Both the position numbers and the translations under genes were made by a program. This document shows positions 8,152-11,704 of a stretch of DNA of 11,704 bases, piece by piece; position 1 is the first letter of the stretch, and every line of letters begins with the position of its first letter. The DNA is from Stramenopiles sp. TOSAG23-2 (taxonomy: Eukaryota; Sar). The stretch spans positions 1 through 11,704 of the forward strand of contig LT649908.1 of NCBI GenBank assembly GCA_900128395.1. Reading direction: 5' to 3'. The notes beneath the pieces are model-generated. The model was not told the DNA's origin, searched no databases, and saw only the letters and a program-made list of their open reading frames with translations.

Positions 8152-8638
8152 AAAAAGTACGTAGAGAGAGGAGATCGAAACAGTGTTTATACATGGGTAT
8201 CATACCAGGTACAAAAGAAATAAATAGAAAATGTCGAACAATTTTTTGCACCAATATTTTTGGAAGTATAATACGCATATATGTATATGCATTATATATA
8301 TTAATTTACGCATAATTTATTGTTTTAATTTACTATGCATTATATATATAAGAGCTTTGTATGTGCGTATTAATATGCGTCGAGATATACGAAGCGTTCG
8401 TAGAATTAAAATATTTTGAGAGATATATAATGTATTTTTATTTTTTTTTAGTTAATTTAATATATATTATGTGTTTTTTATAAAATAAAAAATAGTAAAA
8501 TTTATTTTTTTAAAAATCTCGAGAACCAAACCAGGCAAAGTATCTTTTCTCTTTTCAATTTCTTGCACTTTATTGCTTCTTTTTCTAATTTTAAACTTGG
8601 AAGTGTATACAATATCATATATATATATATATTATCGT
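8152..8638. other. Convergent intergenic region with polyadenylation candidates and AT repeats
   Basis: This lies between the 3' ends of the metallothionein gene and the minus-strand basic-protein gene. AATAAA at 8219-8224 is a plausible poly(A) signal for metallothionein; a minus-strand AATAAA at 8501-8506 could serve the opposing gene. It also holds a short inverted repeat (GCATATA/TATATGC, 8275-8290), a 16-bp direct repeat (8286-8301 and 8334-8349) and an (AT)n run at 8617-8632. No gene is seen. Confidence 0.5.
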
Positions 8639-9200
8639 TCAACTTTTAGGTACATATATTTGCAAAGGAGTTCTTGGCCTATAAATTCCACCAACACTAT
8701 CAATAATTGATTTTACATCCGCAATTAATGATTCATCTATCTCCTCTCGTGTTGCTCGTGTTTCTTCTTTATTACTAATTATATTCATGTCATAATTTCT
8801 TCTATTTATACTGGATGAACTTTGTGGACGGCGTTTTTTCAACAATAATTTCCTAGTAGATGAAGATGAATTTTTTCCAAGTAAACGCGTATTGGTAGTT
8901 GCTGCATGTCGTGATGATTCATTAAATGTATGCAAGTTATGAACATAATTTGCCAATTTTTTATCACGAAATATTACCGCATGTGCCCCTAAACCTCTAG
9001 GTTTTACTCTCTTTGATTTATATTCATTTGTTTTTTTATATGTACGATTGTCAACATAATTTCTTGATTTAAAACGAATATCACCATTTAAAAATCCAAT
9101 ACGATTCTTTCTATTAGATCTTGTGAATGGATCATTGGTATTTAATAAATATGCACCTCCTCCAGCACGTATAATGTTTTGCCTTGTTGGTTTACCATGG
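8639..9200 (-). CDS. Basic protein of unknown function, 5' end unresolved
   Basis: The open frame reaches TGA at 8639. In the convincing part, from about 9200, it gives about 186 residues rich in Lys, Arg, Asn and Ser, with no transmembrane segment. Visible stretches include GKPTRQNIIRAGGGAYLLNT, NRKNRIGFLNGDIRFKSRNY, KPRGLGAHAVIFRDKKLANY and a poly-Ser/basic region (KNSSSSTRKLLLKKRRPQSS). It ends with an acidic helix-like segment and SVGGIYRPRTPLQIYVPKS. The frame stays open to 9262 but contains no ATG before about residue 159. A likely splice acceptor, a pyrimidine tract followed by CACCAG, ends at 9201 on the minus strand, so I take 9200 as the start of an internal or last exon. The composition suggests a nucleic-acid- or cytoskeleton-binding protein, but that is a guess. 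No family is recognised. Confidence 0.55.
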
Positions 9201-9371
9201 CTGGTGCACGAAAAAAAAGAAATACTGTATATGCAAACAAACACTGAATCACACAAACACACTCACACACATTACACATAGACAAATTATCAACATACAT
9301 CTACATATACATATACATCTACATATTCTCTCTCTTTCTATATATATAATATATATTCTCAATAATATAGA
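9201..9371. promoter_or_regulatory. Compact divergent promoter region
   Basis: Only about 170 bases separate the minus-strand basic-protein frame from the plus-strand ATG at 9372, so both genes must start here or overlap. The region holds a (CA)n-like stretch (9251-9275), a 12-bp direct repeat ACATCTACATAT (9297-9308 and 9315-9326), a CT run (9327-9337) and a TATATATATAATATATA tract just upstream of 9372. The pyrimidine tract and CACCAG acceptor at 9201-9225 (minus strand) suggest that part of it may be an intron. Confidence 0.4.
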
Positions 9372-9794
9372 ATGAATAAGAATCACAAAGAAATATATCT
9401 TTTTTCAAAAAAAAATGCAAAATGGAATACAAATAGAAATCAATGGGATGAACCTTCAAGAGATTTAAAACACGAGTTTGAATCATTGAAATTAGATACA
9501 ACATTATCGCCAGAAATGCGACAATTTTTAGAATATCAAATAGAGAAAATTGCAATAGAAGTTGCTAATGAAGCTATTCAATGTGCAGCGCAAATTCATC
9601 AAGATAATGAACGAAATAAAGCAATCAAATTAAATAATCAAAATCCGCCATCTTTATATCAATTGAGTAAACTTCATTCAAAAGCTAATAATAGTAATAA
9701 TGATGATGATATCAATTGCAGCAGTAAATACCATGAAAATAAATACGATGAGGAAGACAATGACAATAATAATAAATCATATAATAAGAAGTAG
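9372..9794 (+). CDS. 140-residue helical protein with Asn/Asp-rich tail, unknown function
   Basis: ATG at 9372 to TAG at 9792. The N-terminal half is well structured and probably alpha-helical: a KWNTNRNQWDEPSRDLKHEF segment, then SPEMRQFLEYQIEKIAIEVA and NEAIQCAAQIHQDNERNKAI. The C-terminal third (from about residue 108) is Asn/Asp/Glu-rich low complexity encoded by AAT/GAT runs. There is no signal peptide or membrane segment. The plus-one frame stays open past the stop to 9885 and contains a basic RVAKRRKEKKN stretch, so the true C-terminus could differ if a slip or intron lies in the repeat. It is divergent from the basic-protein gene and convergent with the membrane-protein gene. No family is recognised. 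Confidence 0.6.
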   Translation: MNKNHKEIYLFSKKNAKWNTNRNQWDEPSRDLKHEFESLKLDTTLSPEMRQFLEYQIEKIAIEVANEAIQCAAQIHQDNERNKAIKLNNQNPPSLYQLSKLHSKANNSNNDDDINCSSKYHENKYDEEDNDNNNKSYNKK

Positions 9795-10121
9795 CAGCAT
9801 TGAAAATATCTGGTGTCCTACCACATCGAGAGTAGCAAAAAGAAGAAAAGAAAAGAAAAATGTAAAATATTTTCAAAATACTTGAACACACATAGATAAA
9901 ATATTTTAAGACGTACAATATACGGTATACGCTTCGTAAAAGATAATAGACTATGTATAAATATATATTATATATAATAATTCTTCCACACTCTTTCATT
10001 TTATGCAATTCTGTCTAGATAATAGTATTTAATTAATTTCTAGAGATATATAATATATATATATATAATATTTATAATTTTAAAAATTTTTATTATTTAT
10101 TTGCAAAGGACTTTGCATTAC
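9795..10121. other. Convergent intergenic region
   Basis: AT-rich DNA between two converging genes. Two minus-strand AATAAA motifs (10089-10094 and 10096-10101) lie 20-30 bases beyond the stop of the membrane-protein gene and are good poly(A) candidates. A (TA)n run sits at about 10053-10067. The open plus-one continuation of the upstream gene reaches 9885. No other gene is seen. Confidence 0.5.
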
Positions 10122-11219
10122 TTAATGGCCGTCGATAGCATTGCCTTTTGATTGTCCTGGTTGTACTATTGAAAGACGTTTAGCATGCATAATTTTTTTG
10201 TTATTTCTTTTTACTATCATCATATTTATAATCAATGCAAATGTTCCTAATGTCAATTTCAACATACCAAATGTACCTCCAATACGTTCAACTAATGCTT
10301 GTAATCCATACAATGTCTCATCTATAACTTGGCTTTTGTCAGACATTCTTAGATAATAAACTAAAAATTCTTCTGATATATCGGAAGAACGCCGTGTATA
10401 AAAACTCTCATACTCAAGGTAACGTAATTGGCTTGTCACCCCACTATTACCAAAGAATCCTGTAAAAATTCCATATAATGTATAGTTTACAGGTTTAAAA
10501 AATATCTCAACTCCTTGCCATGTTCCATCTTCAAATGTGGTATATGCTTTGCTTCCCCATGCAGTTTCATTGTAACTTATTCTATCGTTTATCCACATGC
10601 TGATTCCTCCATATGACCGTAAAAATTTATCTAAAATATCTGTCCTATTTTGACACGTTAACCCTTGTGTTTCGTTCAACTCGTCTGCGTAATTCCAACA
10701 TGGTTCGACTGTAATCTTCATATAACGATACTCTTTGGACGCATATTCACCAACAACACTTAATTTATCTTTGTCTTCTGGACAGTATGCATTAACAAAT
10801 ACACCAGGATGAGTCTCAATTTTACATTGTTCAGTCCCTAAGTATCTATTTACCCTTGGCTTATCCTTGTTCTTGTCTGATTCATAGATTGTTCGAAGTT
10901 TAAAACTTACTCGTCCCCAGGTATCGTCAACATCTTTAATATTTCTGGAAAATGAAACAGCTAATTCAGGCAATTCTGCTGGAATTTTGCTTCGTCCATG
11001 CTGGTGCAATGCTTGGGATGAGGCTCGCCTTTCCATTAACTCAAAGGATGAATTTATAGAAGTGTACATCAAGACAAACATCAATATTGTAACAAATGCA
11101 CCAAATGTTGAACGAATTCTTCTATCTTCTTCATATCCATTAACGTCTAATTGACGAAATAGTTTTTTAACCAAAGGTTCCTTTTCAGGATAATGCAAAT
11201 GTGGTAAATGGTGTGGCAT
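10122..11219 (-). CDS. Two-pass membrane glycoprotein of unknown function
   Basis: 365 residues from ATG 11219 to TAA. The N-terminus is His/Pro-rich (MPHHLPHLHY), followed by a basic segment and a hydrophobic helix at about 37-56 (GAFVTILMFVLMYTSI). A region of about 255 residues follows with four cysteines (C132, C146, C174, C189) and four N-glycosylation sequons (N182, N191, N217, N245). A second hydrophobic helix lies at about 316-335 (GMLKLTLGTFALIINMMIV), and then a basic tail. The predicted topology has both ends in the cytosol and the middle in the ER/Golgi lumen or outside the cell. The SYGGISMWIND segment and the VERIGGTFGML entry into the last helix recall two-pass membrane proteins abundant in ciliates and some stramenopiles, and more distantly ERGIC/Erv41-type cargo receptors, but the assignment is from memory and weak. 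No function can be given. Confidence 0.8.
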   Translation of the reverse strand: MPHHLPHLHYPEKEPLVKKLFRQLDVNGYEEDRRIRSTFGAFVTILMFVLMYTSINSSFELMERRASSQALHQHGRSKIPAELPELAVSFSRNIKDVDDTWGRVSFKLRTIYESDKNKDKPRVNRYLGTEQCKIETHPGVFVNAYCPEDKDKLSVVGEYASKEYRYMKITVEPCWNYADELNETQGLTCQNRTDILDKFLRSYGGISMWINDRISYNETAWGSKAYTTFEDGTWQGVEIFFKPVNYTLYGIFTGFFGNSGVTSQLRYLEYESFYTRRSSDISEEFLVYYLRMSDKSQVIDETLYGLQALVERIGGTFGMLKLTLGTFALIINMMIVKRNNKKIMHAKRLSIVQPGQSKGNAIDGH

Positions 11220-11704
11220 GCTATATCCTATGATTTCAGTTTTTGCGACAGTTTATGTTTATGGATTAGAACATATAAAGTTGTCTATTTATTTATATGC
11301 GCCTGTATATATGTATATTATGTATGCTGTTTTCCACTTTATACATGAGTAGCCAGCTAATAAGTCAATAGTCAATAATAAAAGTCTGTAAACTCCTCAT
11401 TTTATTTATAGTAGCACCGACAAATGAGACACTCTTTTTGATCCTGGATTTAAAGTACGATTATTAGACTACTAAATGAACAATTGAAATGAGATTATTT
11501 GATAGGAAATTTACATATTATTTAGGCCGTCACAGCACTATTTGTTTTTTGTTTGTACAAAAAAATTGCAAGTTTCAAGTTTCTTTCCAGAAGCATACTA
11601 ACATATACCAGCATTCTTACGAGTACTCATAATGTATATCATATACAGTATGAATTCTATTGTACACTCCTCTGCTACAATATTATGCATTATGAATACT
11701 ACAC
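11220..11704. other. Upstream region of the membrane-protein gene, no gene seen
   Basis: AT-rich DNA that should include the minus-strand promoter near 11225-11320, where TATATATG-like stretches occur. A 47-codon plus-strand frame starting at ATG 11489 exists but has no supporting features. Nothing else is recognised up to the window end. Confidence 0.45.

Noticed and set aside
7991-8278. Minus-strand open frame of 95 residues over the metallothionein
   Set aside because: It is antisense to a clear cysteine-rich gene, and its His/Phe-rich content comes from reading Cys and Asn codons backwards.
9712-10008. Minus-strand open frame of 98 residues, Tyr/Ile-rich
   Set aside because: The composition matches translated AT-rich non-coding DNA and it is antisense to the 140-residue gene tail.
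235-11219. A ciliate-type reassigned genetic code
   Set aside because: TAG, TAA and TGA all terminate plausible genes in the window, and the long gene has no in-frame stop needing reassignment.
11489-11632. 47-codon plus-strand open frame near the window end
   Set aside because: It is short, has no recognisable motif, and such frames are expected by chance.
1-11704. CRISPR arrays, insertion sequences or bacterial-type operons
   Set aside because: No regularly spaced repeats or terminal inverted repeats with a transposase were seen; gene organisation and composition are eukaryotic.

Overview
The window is nuclear DNA from an AT-rich eukaryote, most likely a protist. Supporting this are long open frames without visible introns, intergenic DNA dominated by A/T runs and (TA)n tracts, Asn/Asp low-complexity tracts inside proteins, and typical eukaryotic families (RalGAP alpha, RGS domain, metallothionein). 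The supported genes end on TAG, TAA and TGA, so the standard genetic code fits. The lineage cannot be fixed from the sequence. The two-pass membrane protein at the right end recalls families common in ciliates and stramenopiles, but that is a weak hint.

Layout: bases 235-6423 (minus strand) hold one uninterrupted 2062-residue gene for a RalGAP alpha-type GTPase-activating protein. It has a helical-repeat body, a C-terminal Rap/Ral-GAP domain with the catalytic HIGND motif and, unexpectedly, a complete RGS domain at about residues 1187-1325. Human RalGAP alpha has no such domain, and this fusion is the main discovery candidate. Bases 6424-7902 are mostly non-coding. They contain a decayed or spliced small coding remnant (7003-7316) and a short GC-rich islet (7511-7700). 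Bases 7903-8151 (plus) encode a small metallothionein with 17 cysteines and an internal 11-residue tandem repeat.

From 8639 to 9794 there are two small genes of unknown function, transcribed divergently from a very short shared region. The minus-strand one is a Lys/Arg-rich protein whose start codon is missing from its open frame. The plus-strand one is a 140-residue helical protein with an Asn/Asp tail. Bases 10122-11219 (minus) encode a 365-residue two-pass membrane glycoprotein. Bases 11220-11704 show no gene.

The genes do not form an evident pathway. They are individually transcribed: metallothionein converges with the basic protein, and the 140-residue gene converges with the membrane protein. 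The RGS-RalGAP protein on its own suggests a direct link between heterotrimeric G-protein signalling and a Ral/Rheb-like small GTPase.
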